A stretch of 64,000 nucleotides of DNA, taken from the NCBI RefSeq assembly GCF_048548695.1, contig NZ_JBLYIF010000004.1; one strand, 5' to 3'. How positions within the stretch are numbered: the stretch's first letter is position 1; every line of letters starts with the position of its first letter. The translations under genes and the position numbers were made by a program. The stretch comes from Neptuniibacter sp048548695. GTDB lineage: Bacteria > Pseudomonadota > Gammaproteobacteria > Pseudomonadales > Balneatricaceae. Below the pieces are notes generated by a model. It ran no database searches. It was not told the DNA's origin and saw nothing but the letters and a program-made list of their open reading frames with translations. This document shows positions 34,710 through 44,368 of this stretch, piece by piece.

Positions 34710-37042
34710 CGAAAATGGATAAATTTGCGCTTGCGTGTATAAATAAAAGAAGAATCGTATTGGCAGTGATATTTTTAGTAACACTAATTATGTCATACCC
34801 TGCTTTAAAAATTGATGTGAAAACAGTTTTTGAAGATCTGCAGCCTTCTTCTCACGAATATATTAAAACTCACGAAGAATTTAAGAATACTTTTGGTGGT
34901 ACAAATATCATCAGCTTTATGGTGGTGGCGAAAGAGGGCGATATTTTTTCAATGGATGTGCTGGAAAAAGTCCAGGGCATCACTCAGGGTCTGTTGAAAA
35001 TTGATGCAATCAATGAATTTCAGATTTATTCCATCGCAGGCAAAAAACTTAAAGAAGTTAAGGCCTCCACAGAAGGTATCGAAAGTAGGCCCTATATGTG
35101 GCCTAACCTTCCTAAGGATCAGCAGGAAATAGAGGAACTGAAGAGCGCGATTCTGAAGAACCCTCTGGTTTATGGGCCTTATGTTTCTAAGGACCTGACG
35201 GCTACCCTGGTCACGGTGGATTTTTTTGATGACCTGTTGAACTACAACCTGGCCTATGATCAGGCGTATCAGCTGGCGAAGCAGTATGAAGATGATAATG
35301 TCGAGATCAGTGTTGTCGGCAACCCTATCCTGTATGGCTGGGTGAATCACTATCTGCCAGAAACCATGAATCTGGTATTGATGGGCCTGGCGATTTTCCT
35401 AGTACTGCTGTTTGCCATTAACCGTACCTGGCGGGGCACACTACTGCCGCTGCTCTCAGGTGCCGTCAGTGCTATCTGGGCGCTCGGTGTTTCAGACCTG
35501 CTGGGTATTCATTTTGATCCCCTGGTTGTCGTGATCGCCATGCTTATTACCGCCAGGGCGGTATCGCACTCGGTGCAGATGGTCACCCGCTTCCATGAGG
35601 AGATAGATCTATTAGGTGAGAATGTCTGCTCAAGAAGAGCGGCCAGTGTCACCTTGCGTGATCTGTTGCGGCCGGGTTTGTTGGGGATCGCTACTGATGC
35701 CGGGTGTGTGGCGGTGGTTGCCATCAGTCCTATACCACTGCTGCAAAAACTGGTGGTGTTGGCGGTTGTCTGGGTATCTACGGTTGCAGTGAGCTCGGTT
35801 ATCTTGACTCCAGTACTGCTGTCCTGGGTGAAAAAACCAAACTCCTATGCGCATGGCCTGAACCTGGATTTGAAGTTAATTCGGCCCTTGTTGAACCTTT
35901 GTGTCAAAGTGGTGGAAACTCGTGCGCGCTACGTGGTTGTGATGATTGCCGGCTCCATGTTCCTGGTATGTGGTTACTACTCATTGGGTTTGAAAGTGGG
36001 CGATGCCAATCCCGGAAGTCCTATTCTGTGGCCGGCATCTGAATACAATCTGGACTCCTCTAAAATCAACGAAAAGTTCCCCGGTGCTGATCGTATGTTT
36101 GTGGTGGTCGGCGGTGAACACCAGAATCAGGCCAAAGAGGTTGAAGTATTAGATACCATGCTGCGCTTTCAGACCTACATGGAAGCTCAGAAGGAGATTG
36201 GCGGCACCCTGTCTATAGCGGATATTTTGCCTGAAGTGAATAAAACCCTGCGAGAGGGCAATACCCGTTATCAGGAGCTTGGTAGTGACAGTCTGGTCAA
36301 CGGTGAGTTGATGTATATGTTCGAAAACGCAGCGGAGCCTGGAGACCTTGACCGGTTTGTTGATACCGATCGGAAAAATGCGTCTATTACCCTGTTTTTC
36401 ACCGACCGTAAGGGTGAGACAATCCAGACGGCCATAGCGCGCATTAATCAGTTTATTGCTGAAAACCCCATTGTAGAAAAGGCAAACATTCACCTGGCCG
36501 GTGGTGTAATCGGGGTGATTGCTGCGGTGAATGAGGTGATTCTGTCCGGGCAGATTCAGTCGATTGCATTGGCACTCTTTATTCTGGTGATTATGTGTAT
36601 TGTGGTGTATCGCTCCAGTATCGCCGGCATGTTCTTTATGGTGCCGGTGATTCTATCCAATCTGGTGACGTTTGCATTTATGTCATGGCAGGGCATAGGT
36701 ATGAATATTAACACCGTGCCGGTGGCTGCCCTGGGTATTGGTCTGGGGGTAGATTATGCACTCTACATTTGTGACCGGATTAAGAGTGAATATGAAAAGG
36801 GTAATTCCTATCTGGATTCAATCGCTACCTCGCTGCATTGTGCCGGTCGTGGGGTGTTAGTCACCGCACTGGTACTGATCGCGAGTGTCTGTGTCTGGTT
36901 TTATTCATCGCTGCGTTTTCAGGCAGAGATGGGATTGTTGATAGGTATCTGGTTATCGGTCTCTGCGTTGAGCGCCTTGTTCCTGATGCCATCCTTGGCT
37001 TATATTTTTAAACCCAAATTTATCTTTAACGATAAACATTGA
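34706..37042 (+). CDS. MMPL/RND family transporter
   Basis: A 778-residue protein with a first membrane helix, a large extracytoplasmic loop, a helix bundle, a second loop and a second bundle: the RND layout of about 12 helices. The signature GIGLGVDYALYICDRIKSEYEKG near residue 682 marks the MMPL/hopanoid-transporter group. Such proteins move lipids or hydrophobic compounds using the proton gradient. It starts at GTG 34706, or at ATG 34715. It completes the DUF1302-DUF1329-YCF48-MMPL cassette. The first 250 bases are AT-rich, the rest is not. Confidence 0.88.
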   Translation: MTKMDKFALACINKRRIVLAVIFLVTLIMSYPALKIDVKTVFEDLQPSSHEYIKTHEEFKNTFGGTNIISFMVVAKEGDIFSMDVLEKVQGITQGLLKIDAINEFQIYSIAGKKLKEVKASTEGIESRPYMWPNLPKDQQEIEELKSAILKNPLVYGPYVSKDLTATLVTVDFFDDLLNYNLAYDQAYQLAKQYEDDNVEISVVGNPILYGWVNHYLPETMNLVLMGLAIFLVLLFAINRTWRGTLLPLLSGAVSAIWALGVSDLLGIHFDPLVVVIAMLITARAVSHSVQMVTRFHEEIDLLGENVCSRRAASVTLRDLLRPGLLGIATDAGCVAVVAISPIPLLQKLVVLAVVWVSTVAVSSVILTPVLLSWVKKPNSYAHGLNLDLKLIRPLLNLCVKVVETRARYVVVMIAGSMFLVCGYYSLGLKVGDANPGSPILWPASEYNLDSSKINEKFPGADRMFVVVGGEHQNQAKEVEVLDTMLRFQTYMEAQKEIGGTLSIADILPEVNKTLREGNTRYQELGSDSLVNGELMYMFENAAEPGDLDRFVDTDRKNASITLFFTDRKGETIQTAIARINQFIAENPIVEKANIHLAGGVIGVIAAVNEVILSGQIQSIALALFILVIMCIVVYRSSIAGMFFMVPVILSNLVTFAFMSWQGIGMNINTVPVAALGIGLGVDYALYICDRIKSEYEKGNSYLDSIATSLHCAGRGVLVTALVLIASVCVWFYSSLRFQAEMGLLIGIWLSVSALSALFLMPSLAYIFKPKFIFNDKH

Positions 37043-37053
37043 TCCCCAGCACA

Positions 37054-37081
37054 AAGCCACCTGATGCCAGGTGGCTTTTTT
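37054..37081 (+). terminator. Terminator after the MMPL gene
   Basis: A ten-base-pair perfect stem AAGCCACCTG/CAGGTGGCTT with an ATGC loop is followed by a run of Ts. It ends the sigma-54 operon. Confidence 0.92.
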
Positions 37082-37624
37082 CTTGTTCTCTTAATTTCAT
37101 ACCCTTCCCGAATCAGTTGCTAAAGGTTTGGTTGTAAATCACTGCTTTGGTCTAATCTTAGTGCACATGGTTAGACAAATTGTGCAGCTATCACTTAACG
37201 CCAACAGCGGGTCTGCAATAATCTGTATACTATTGATTAAATACAACAATCAGTTCTTTAGTAGTAAGTTTATCTGTTTTTTTAGTTGCTACTTAGTGCG
37301 CTTATTGAGAATGAAAATATTGGTCTTTGGTATTAGCTAATTCATATAACTGGCCAGTATGTTTTTTCTGGTTTTATTTTATGCTGTCTAGACAGAGACA
37401 GTTCGTCATGACGTGGGAGAGTATCCAGCACAAGCGGTTCGTAGATCTGACTGCCAGTGCTACAAGCAAGGCAAAAAACTGGATTGTGTCGCGGCGATGT
37501 GTCTTTGTAGATACATCTGTTGGCCGCAAGGGGGTTGAGAAACCTTTGGCTGAATCATCAGCCCCCATTAATATCGCAGCCGGTTATTAGGAACTCAAAA
37601 AAATAATAACAAGAGGTTAGCACT
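37082..37624. other. Long leader region before the sigma-54 activator gene
   Basis: About 540 bases of AT-rich sequence without a gene that I trust. It holds an inverted repeat GTCTAA (37150-37155)/TTAGAC (37171-37176). An open frame at 37327-37590 has no clear ribosome site, signal or family resemblance. The promoter of the activator gene should be here, but I see no strong -35/-10 or sigma-54 element. Confidence 0.4.
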
Positions 37625-39628
37625 GTGGTTAGCTACAAAGTTGCTGATATCTGTACCAGCTCTTCTGTGTACACCCAGAGAGAGATCGATAAGGCTTGGG
37701 ACCGGTTTCTATGTGATGGATTACAGGATGGGCGATTTCATGTCCGTTCTAGTATTTTCAATTCCTGGCGTCGCTGCCAGTCCACCGGAGTTGACCCAAG
37801 TATTCAGGCTGCTCCCCGCATTGCTTCGGAAGGTAAGCTGCACCAGACTAAAATTAAAAACAAAGACCTGTTGGCCTGTGCTCAGTCAACTATAGATCAA
37901 GCGCGTTTATTGTTGGATGACCTGGAAACGGTGTTGTTTATCACTGACAGAAATGCGCTCAATCTGGAAATTGTTGGCGACCCTCGAACGTTGGAAGATG
38001 CCTGGGACGTGGGATTGATGCCCGGTGGCGGTTGGCTGGAAGGCATGTCAGGGTCTAATGCGGTGGGCACCGCCATTGAAACCAATATGCCGACACAGGT
38101 GCATGGCGTAGAACATTATTGTGAGGGGTTTAAACCCTGGAGCTGTACCGCCACCTGTATCTACGATCCTTATGATGGCCAGCGTATTGGCGTGATTGAT
38201 GTTTCTGGTCTGACCAAAACTTTTGACCGTTTCCATATTCCTTTGGTGGTGTCTTGGGCAAATGTCATTCAGGCGCAGTTAGCAATGCTGAATTCCGAAA
38301 GGTGGGCGACGCTCGAAGATGCACTATCGGCGGATAGCCGTTACGCCAGTAAAGGCGATTTTTTACTGTGTGACAGCCAGGGACGATTTATCCGTACCAA
38401 TAATAATGCCAGCAAGGTTATAAAACGGTACTTCCCGGATTTTTCACCAACATCACCTTTTCGATTGCAGCTTGATCAGTTTGGTAGCGAGAAAAATGAG
38501 CTTGCCACCATACCGTCAGACTGGTTACGAGAAGAGTGGGTGCAACCGGTAAAAAGTCATAAAGAGGGCGGTGAAATAGTGGGTTTTAAGATCAATTTCC
38601 CCGGCCGTGGGCAGAGTGGCACCGCTAAATCCTCTTCTGTTTTTGGCAGTGATATCAATAGAACGCCAGCGGGCTCTCAGTTGGTCATGCCGGTGCTTAA
38701 CCCAGATGTATCCAAGGAAGCGGCCAAAGCTAAAATGGCTGCAAAAACCCCGTTGCCTATTTTGTTGCTGGGGGACACGGGTTCAGGTAAGGAGTTCTTT
38801 GCTAAAGCGATACACTCAGAAACTAAAAATCCGCACGGTCCGTTTGTTGATCTTAACTGTGGTTCCTTCTCCCGCGATCTCTTGAACAGTGAGCTGTTTG
38901 GTCATGTCGAGGGTGCATTTACCGGTGCCAAGAAAGGCGGCATGATTGGCAAGATCGAAGCAGCCAATGGCGGTACGTTGTTCCTTGATGAAATTGGCGA
39001 AATGCCACTTGAAATACAGCCACTGTTTTTGCGGGTATTGCAGGAAAAACAGATTTACAGGGTCGGTGATGTTACCGCACGTCCTGTGGACTTTAAGTTG
39101 GTGGCGGCAACCAATATCGACCTGAAAAAAGCAGTCGCAGAGGGTCGCTTCAGAAAAGATCTTTATTACCGCATTTCCAGCGTAGTCGTGGAGCTTAAAC
39201 CACTGTCTGAAAGAAAAGCAGAAATCCCTGAGCTGGTTGAATCGATTTTGCAGCGAATCAGTGAAGATCATCAGATTGAGTGTAAACAGATTTCAGATGG
39301 CCTGATGAAGGCGCTTGTTGCGATGGAATGGCCGGGAAATATCCGCGAGCTTTCTAACGTACTCGAATTTATGAGTTTCATGTCTGCCAATACACTACTG
39401 GAGGCATCCGACCTTCCGGAAGAGTACTTGCAGCCATCTGCTGATAGCACTAAAACCGATGAGCATATGCTGACAAATACTACGATTAGTCTGGAAGAGG
39501 CGGAAAAGTTGGCGATTAAGTCTGCGATTGAAAATACAGACAGTAACCTTACGCAGGCGGCGAAGCAGCTCGGGATTGCGAAAAGTACGCTGTATCAGAA
39601 AATAAAAAAATACGCCATTGCCTGCTGA
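37625..39628 (+). CDS. Sigma-54-dependent transcriptional activator (AcoR-like)
   Basis: A 667-residue enhancer-binding protein. The N-terminal region has an AcoR-like GAF domain (MSGSNAVGTAIETNMPTQVHG). The AAA+ domain carries Walker A LLGDTGSGKE (about 380-390), the sigma-54 contact loop GAFTGA (about 430) and Walker B LFLDEIGEM (about 453). The C-terminus is a Fis-type helix-turn-helix (NLTQAAKQLGIAKSTLYQK). There is no receiver domain, so it probably senses a small molecule directly. Its gene follows the cassette headed by a sigma-54 promoter, which it very likely activates. The start is GTG with AGAGG upstream. Confidence 0.92.
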   Translation: MVSYKVADICTSSSVYTQREIDKAWDRFLCDGLQDGRFHVRSSIFNSWRRCQSTGVDPSIQAAPRIASEGKLHQTKIKNKDLLACAQSTIDQARLLLDDLETVLFITDRNALNLEIVGDPRTLEDAWDVGLMPGGGWLEGMSGSNAVGTAIETNMPTQVHGVEHYCEGFKPWSCTATCIYDPYDGQRIGVIDVSGLTKTFDRFHIPLVVSWANVIQAQLAMLNSERWATLEDALSADSRYASKGDFLLCDSQGRFIRTNNNASKVIKRYFPDFSPTSPFRLQLDQFGSEKNELATIPSDWLREEWVQPVKSHKEGGEIVGFKINFPGRGQSGTAKSSSVFGSDINRTPAGSQLVMPVLNPDVSKEAAKAKMAAKTPLPILLLGDTGSGKEFFAKAIHSETKNPHGPFVDLNCGSFSRDLLNSELFGHVEGAFTGAKKGGMIGKIEAANGGTLFLDEIGEMPLEIQPLFLRVLQEKQIYRVGDVTARPVDFKLVAATNIDLKKAVAEGRFRKDLYYRISSVVVELKPLSERKAEIPELVESILQRISEDHQIECKQISDGLMKALVAMEWPGNIRELSNVLEFMSFMSANTLLEASDLPEEYLQPSADSTKTDEHMLTNTTISLEEAEKLAIKSAIENTDSNLTQAAKQLGIAKSTLYQKIKKYAIAC

Positions 39629-39877
39629 GTACTTGAGGCTTCAAGGCTTGGTCAGGGTGGTTGGGATGGCAAGATTATGCGGTGAGGAGTCTCCCTCTCT
39701 GGCGTTGCATTTCTGATCACTATCCGTTCCCTGTATTGGCTTTGCCTTACGGTTTTTTCAGTTGTACTCTTTCACCTCGAAGCAAACATTGGGTGCTGCT
39801 GTTCCGGTAGCCTCTCACCCGTTTTAGCCCAGCGTGCGTTCTTATCCACGGGTGACTGAACAATCAGGAGTTATGGC

Positions 39878-40423
39878 ATGAGTCACAAACGTGACGTACC
39901 TTTTCAACCACTCAATATTGCAGTGCTGACGGTGTCTGATACCCGTACTTCTGCAAATGATACTTCGGGTGATGCATTACAAAACCGGCTGGAAGAGGCG
40001 GGGCATTATCTGGCTGCGCGAACTATTCGGCAGGATGATATTTATCAGTTGCGGGCAATCGTCTCTCAGTGGATAGCTGAGACCGGGATTCAGGTTGTTT
40101 TGGTCACAGGAGGCACAGGCTTCACCGCTCGTGACTCGACTCCTGAAGCACTAAGCCCACTGTTTGATAAAACCGTCGAGGGTTTTGGTGAACTGTTTCG
40201 GCAGATCTCTTATGCGGAAATTGGTACCTCAACTGTACAATCCAGGGCGCTTGCGGGAGTGGCTAATCGTACGTTGATTTTTGCCATGCCGGGTTCAACC
40301 AATGCGTGTTGTACCGCCTGGGATAAGATTATTTGTGAACAACTTGATGCCCGCCATAAACCCTGTAATTTTGTGCAGATGGTGATGCCGGATGTGGCTG
40401 AACAGTGTGGGAGCCGGGGATGA
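39878..40423 (+). CDS. moaB: Molybdenum cofactor biosynthesis protein MoaB
   Basis: A 181-residue MoaB/MogA-type protein that adenylylates molybdopterin. The motifs AVLTVSDTRT (near residue 15) and VTGGTGFTARDSTPEA (near 76) are diagnostic. ATG 39878 has a CAGGAG site. Its stop overlaps the moeA start as ATGA. The 250 bases between it and the preceding activator gene show no motif that I can name. Confidence 0.92.
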   Translation: MSHKRDVPFQPLNIAVLTVSDTRTSANDTSGDALQNRLEEAGHYLAARTIRQDDIYQLRAIVSQWIAETGIQVVLVTGGTGFTARDSTPEALSPLFDKTVEGFGELFRQISYAEIGTSTVQSRALAGVANRTLIFAMPGSTNACCTAWDKIICEQLDARHKPCNFVQMVMPDVAEQCGSRG

Positions 40424-41649
40424 AACCGGCTGACTGTGACAGTTCGGGTTTAATCCCCGTAAAGCAGGCCCTGGCGCATTTATTGGCGGATGCGCCCCGG
40501 GTGGGTGAGATCGAGCGGGTTGCACTGCAGGACGCTGGCAACCGGGTACTGGCTGTTGATCTGGTCTCTGCGATTGCTGTGCCGCCCGCCGATAATAGCG
40601 CGATGGATGGCTATGCGGTGTGCGTCGCTGATCTGCCTGATGATCTGTGCTTGCCAGTCAGTCAACGCATCGCTGCTGGTCAGCAGCCGCAGCCATTGGC
40701 TAAGGGCACGGCCGCTCGAATTTTTACGGGTTCCGAAATTCCACCGGGCGCTGACGCTGTCGTCATGCAGGAGCAGTGTCAGGCTGAGGGTGACAGGGTC
40801 CGTTTGCAGCAACGGCCACCGCAGGGCAATAACATTCGACCCGCCGGTCAGGATATTCAGCCGGGTCAGCCTATTGTGTCAGCGGGTACCCGGCTCGATG
40901 GCAGGCATCTTGGTGTCATCGCGTCAGTGGGGACTGCTGAGGTCGAGGTTTACCGTCGGTTGCGGGTGACGCTTCTGACGACTGGGGATGAGCTAGTGAT
41001 GCCGGGCCAGCCTTGTGCAGGTGGCCAGATCTATAACTCCAATTACTTTTCCCTGCAGGGTTTGCTGCAACCTTTGGCTGTCGAGGTGCGTTATCCTGGT
41101 ATCGTGCCTGACAGTGCTGACGCTACCAGAAACGCATTGGCAGAGGCCGCCGAAAATTCTGATCTGATTATTACCAGTGGTGGTGTGTCCGTCGGTGAAG
41201 AAGATCATGTGAAAGCTGCCGTTGAAGCGTTGGGCCATCTGGATTTGTGGCGGCTGGCCATTAAACCGGGTAAGCCACTGGCGTATGGCCGGGTAGGGCA
41301 GACGCCACTGCTTGGCTTGCCGGGTAACCCGGCGGCGGTGCTGGTGACATTTTTACTGCTGGCCAGGCCCTATTTGCTCACTCAGCAAGGCGTTAAAGAG
41401 ATAGCAACACTGTCGATTGCCGTTAAAAGTAACTTTTCCCGTGAGCGAACGATTGTGCGTGATGAATATCTTCGGGCCTGTTTGCAGCAGCAAGACGGTG
41501 AATGCTACGCCGGGCCGATAGATAACCAAAGCTCGGGGGTGCTGAGTTCATCGCTACTGGCAGACGGGCTGCTATGCTTGCCAGCGCACCAGCCAGTGGC
41601 AAAAGGGCAGATGCTGCGTTTCTACCCCTTTGCATCACTGTTGGCTTAG
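40420..41649 (+). CDS. moeA: Molybdopterin molybdenumtransferase MoeA
   Basis: A 409-residue enzyme that inserts molybdate into adenylylated molybdopterin. It contains PADNSAMDGYAV (about 52-63), TGSEIPPGADAVVMQE (about 107-122), TTGDELV with the following GGQIYNSN, SGGVSVGEEDHVK, and GLPGNPAAVLVTF. ATG 40420 is preferred over a GTG five codons upstream because it forms an ATGA overlap with moaB and has GGGAGCCGGGG upstream. It is convergent with the aminotransferase gene. Confidence 0.93.
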   Translation: MKPADCDSSGLIPVKQALAHLLADAPRVGEIERVALQDAGNRVLAVDLVSAIAVPPADNSAMDGYAVCVADLPDDLCLPVSQRIAAGQQPQPLAKGTAARIFTGSEIPPGADAVVMQEQCQAEGDRVRLQQRPPQGNNIRPAGQDIQPGQPIVSAGTRLDGRHLGVIASVGTAEVEVYRRLRVTLLTTGDELVMPGQPCAGGQIYNSNYFSLQGLLQPLAVEVRYPGIVPDSADATRNALAEAAENSDLIITSGGVSVGEEDHVKAAVEALGHLDLWRLAIKPGKPLAYGRVGQTPLLGLPGNPAAVLVTFLLLARPYLLTQQGVKEIATLSIAVKSNFSRERTIVRDEYLRACLQQQDGECYAGPIDNQSSGVLSSSLLADGLLCLPAHQPVAKGQMLRFYPFASLLA

Positions 41650-41655
41650 GCCTGG

Positions 41656-42864
41656 TCAGTCAAAGTCCTGCTGTTCCATCCAGGGGATGATCCGCTCAAA
41701 TGCCCGTTCGATATTCTCGATTGAGGTGGAATAGCTTAACCGCAGGGCATTAGTACAACTACTGCCAAAGGTTTCTCCCGGAATGGTGCAGACCCCGGTT
41801 TCCTTCAGCAGACGCAGTGCCACACTGGTGCCGTTGGCACCTTCCGGTAAGGATGGAAATAGATAAAACGCACCCTCGGGCACATAACCGGTCAGGTGGG
41901 GCGTTTGTTCCACCAGGTTGACCAGCCGGTTCCGTCGGCGGGTGTATTCTTCCTGCATCCCGACAATAAAGTCGTTGCCCCCATGCAATGCTGCTACGCC
42001 AGCCCACTGACAGGGCGTATTGGCAACTGTGGTGGTGAACATATGATAACGGCGCAGTTTTTTAATCGCGCCCTGACTGGCGATAAGCCAACCTATGCGC
42101 ATGCCCGCCATGCTGTAGGTTTTGGAAAAACTGCTCACCACCATGACATGGTCCAGGTCGCTGCAGCAGCTCAGCACTGAGGGGTACGTCTTGCCATCAT
42201 ATATCAGGTGGTCATACACCTCGTCGCTGATAATTTGAATACCCCTGTAGGCGGCCTCTTCGACAATAGCCTCTATGGTTTCCTTGGGGTACACCGTGCC
42301 GGTCGGGTTACTGGGAGAGTTAAGCACAATGCCGTAAGTGTGGGGTTCGATGGCATCAATGACTTCTTGTGGGTCTAACTGGTGGTTATGTTCAGCGCGG
42401 GTTGCAACCTCAGTGACTTCGCCGCCGTTCATGCGAATAAGCGGCGCATAGAGCATGAAGGAGGGGTCGGGCACAATAAAGTGTCGCCCTGGCGCGGCGA
42501 CCGCGGTCAGCGCCAGATAAATAGCTTCGGTGGCGCCGGTGGTGATCAGAATATTTTCCGGGGTGAGTTCCCGTTGATAGCGATTACCATAATAGATGGC
42601 CAGCGATTCCAGCAGCTCGGGCATACCTGCGTCCAGGGTGTAACCGGTTTGGCCATGTTCGAGAGCTTTGATCGTTGCATCGATGACATTTTTCGGAGTT
42701 GGCAGGTCGGGTTGGCCAATAGACAGATGAATCACATCGTCCATCTCTGCGGCCATGTTTACCATACGGCGGATCCCCGGAATCGGGATCGCCATAAGGG
42801 CTGGATTCCAGATTGGATCTTCCGATTCGTACAGGTCTATATCCATGCTGCTCAGTGATGGCAT
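41656..42864 (-). CDS. Class I PLP-dependent aminotransferase
   Basis: A 402-residue fold-type I aminotransferase. The PLP lysine lies in VVSSFSKTYSMAGMRIGW and the SNPTGT motif is present in VLNSPSNPTGTVY. The C-terminal GSSCTNALRLSYS holds the substrate-binding arginine. It resembles AspC/branched-chain-type enzymes, but the amino donor cannot be read from the sequence. AAGGAG precedes the ATG. It is the last gene of a six-gene minus-strand cluster (42-49 kb) and is convergent with moeA. Confidence 0.88.
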   Translation of the reverse strand: MPSLSSMDIDLYESEDPIWNPALMAIPIPGIRRMVNMAAEMDDVIHLSIGQPDLPTPKNVIDATIKALEHGQTGYTLDAGMPELLESLAIYYGNRYQRELTPENILITTGATEAIYLALTAVAAPGRHFIVPDPSFMLYAPLIRMNGGEVTEVATRAEHNHQLDPQEVIDAIEPHTYGIVLNSPSNPTGTVYPKETIEAIVEEAAYRGIQIISDEVYDHLIYDGKTYPSVLSCCSDLDHVMVVSSFSKTYSMAGMRIGWLIASQGAIKKLRRYHMFTTTVANTPCQWAGVAALHGGNDFIVGMQEEYTRRRNRLVNLVEQTPHLTGYVPEGAFYLFPSLPEGANGTSVALRLLKETGVCTIPGETFGSSCTNALRLSYSTSIENIERAFERIIPWMEQQDFD

Positions 42865-42875
42865 ATCAAGTCTCC

Positions 42876-44282
42876 TTAACCAAACAGGGATGGGCGTTGG
42901 TCGGTGAGAGGCCGGGCTTGCTGGTAGGCATGACCCGCCTTGAGCACCAATGCATCATTAAACCGAGCCCCAACTAGTTGCAGTCCGATTGGCAACCCCT
43001 GACTGTCAAAACCACAAGGTACTGACAGGCCGGGTTGTCCGGTCATATTGAATGGGTAGGTAAATGGCGTCCAGGTGGGCCACCGGGTATTCGGCCAGTC
43101 GACCGGTACTTCGCGTCCCGCCTTGAAGGCGGTCAGGGGCAGGGTGGGTGTTAACAGCAGGTCATAGCGCTGATGGAAATTGGCCATGCGCTCACGCAGT
43201 TTCATCATTTCATTCACAGCACCCATATAATCCAGCATGCTGAGCTTACCGGCCTTTTCTGCCACTTTAACCAACTCGGGGTCCATTAGTGACCGTTTCC
43301 GGCTGCCAAGGTCGCGCATCGCATTGGCTGCACCGCCATAAAACAGGTGGCCAAAAGCCGCCAAGGGGTCGCCAAAACCGGGATCAACCCTGACCACGTC
43401 TGCCCCCAATTCTTTAAATACTTCAGCAGCGGCTGCGACTGCCTGTTCAATATCGGGGTCTACATCGACATATCCGAGATTAGGACTGTACGCTATTTTC
43501 AGCCCTTTCAGGTCACCCCCCAGGTTGGCGAGATAATCAATACCACGTCGTGGTATGGCATGGGTATCCCGATGGTCGGCTTCGGTCAGGACATTCATCA
43601 TCAACGCGCAGTCTTCTACCGTCCAGGTCATTGGGCCGGCATGGGCCAGGGTGCCAAACGGGCTGGCGGGCCAATGGGGGACTTCACCAAATGAGGGTTT
43701 AAGACCCACCACGCCACAAAAAGCTGCGGGTATGCGAATGGAGCCACCAGCATCGGTACCCAGTGCCAGGGGTGCCATGCCTAGTGCGACAGCAACACCA
43801 CTACCACCGCTGGAACCACCAGACGTTTTGTCCGGATTCCAAGGGTTACTGGTTATGCCATCGACGGGGTTATCGGTTACCCCCTTCCAGCCAAATTCTG
43901 GCGTTGTGGTTTTACCAATGGGGATATAGCCGTTGCGCTGCAGGGCGGCTGTCGCCGGTGAGGCTTTGTTCAGCGTGCTGTTAGCGTCGATGGTTTTAGA
44001 CCCCTTAATGGTCGGCCACATCGGGGTGAGGAAAACATCTTTCACCGCGACCGGTACGCCATCGAGCAGACCTTGAGTGGCATTGTTCTGATAGCGCAGT
44101 TCAGACGCTTTCGCCAGGGCCAGGCTGGTGTCAGGATCTACCAGGCAAAAACCGTTAACCTGACTGTCCAGCCGCTCAATCTGTTCGAGCATTGCCCGGG
44201 TTACATCCACCGGCGATAACTGTTTTGCTTTATAGTGTTGCAGTAGTTCTGTAGCGGTCATTCGCAACAATTCATGACTCAT
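42876..44282 (-). CDS. Amidase (amidase signature family)
   Basis: A 468-residue amidase with the Ser-cisSer-Lys catalytic arrangement: Lys in PVAVKDVFL near residue 80, and the serines in TSGGSSGGSGVAVALG with GTDAGGSIRIPAAFCG near 155-190. It hydrolyses a carboxamide or an ester. There is no signal peptide. AAGGAG precedes the ATG. Its place between a 2-hydroxyacid dehydrogenase and two aminotransferases suggests that it releases ammonia or opens an amide bond in the pathway. Confidence 0.88.
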   Translation of the reverse strand: MSHELLRMTATELLQHYKAKQLSPVDVTRAMLEQIERLDSQVNGFCLVDPDTSLALAKASELRYQNNATQGLLDGVPVAVKDVFLTPMWPTIKGSKTIDANSTLNKASPATAALQRNGYIPIGKTTTPEFGWKGVTDNPVDGITSNPWNPDKTSGGSSGGSGVAVALGMAPLALGTDAGGSIRIPAAFCGVVGLKPSFGEVPHWPASPFGTLAHAGPMTWTVEDCALMMNVLTEADHRDTHAIPRRGIDYLANLGGDLKGLKIAYSPNLGYVDVDPDIEQAVAAAAEVFKELGADVVRVDPGFGDPLAAFGHLFYGGAANAMRDLGSRKRSLMDPELVKVAEKAGKLSMLDYMGAVNEMMKLRERMANFHQRYDLLLTPTLPLTAFKAGREVPVDWPNTRWPTWTPFTYPFNMTGQPGLSVPCGFDSQGLPIGLQLVGARFNDALVLKAGHAYQQARPLTDQRPSLFG

Positions 44283-44368
44283 GGACGACTCCTTACTGAC
44301 AAGGCAGATAAACAGGTTTCCTGATCTATAGCAGCGTGCCTTTCAAGCTATTGGCGCAGCACGCGCAT

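Noticed and set aside
37327..37590. 87-codon open frame between the MMPL and activator genes
   Set aside because: No ribosome site, no recognisable domain, mixed hydrophobic and basic composition; more likely part of a leader region, although I cannot exclude a small gene.
39629..39877. Possible molybdenum-cofactor riboswitch before moaB
   Set aside because: I could not align the 250 bases to the conserved Moco motif; nothing specific is visible.
42382..42858. 158-codon plus-strand frame within the class I aminotransferase gene
   Set aside because: Antisense shadow of a clearly conserved enzyme gene; no start signal.
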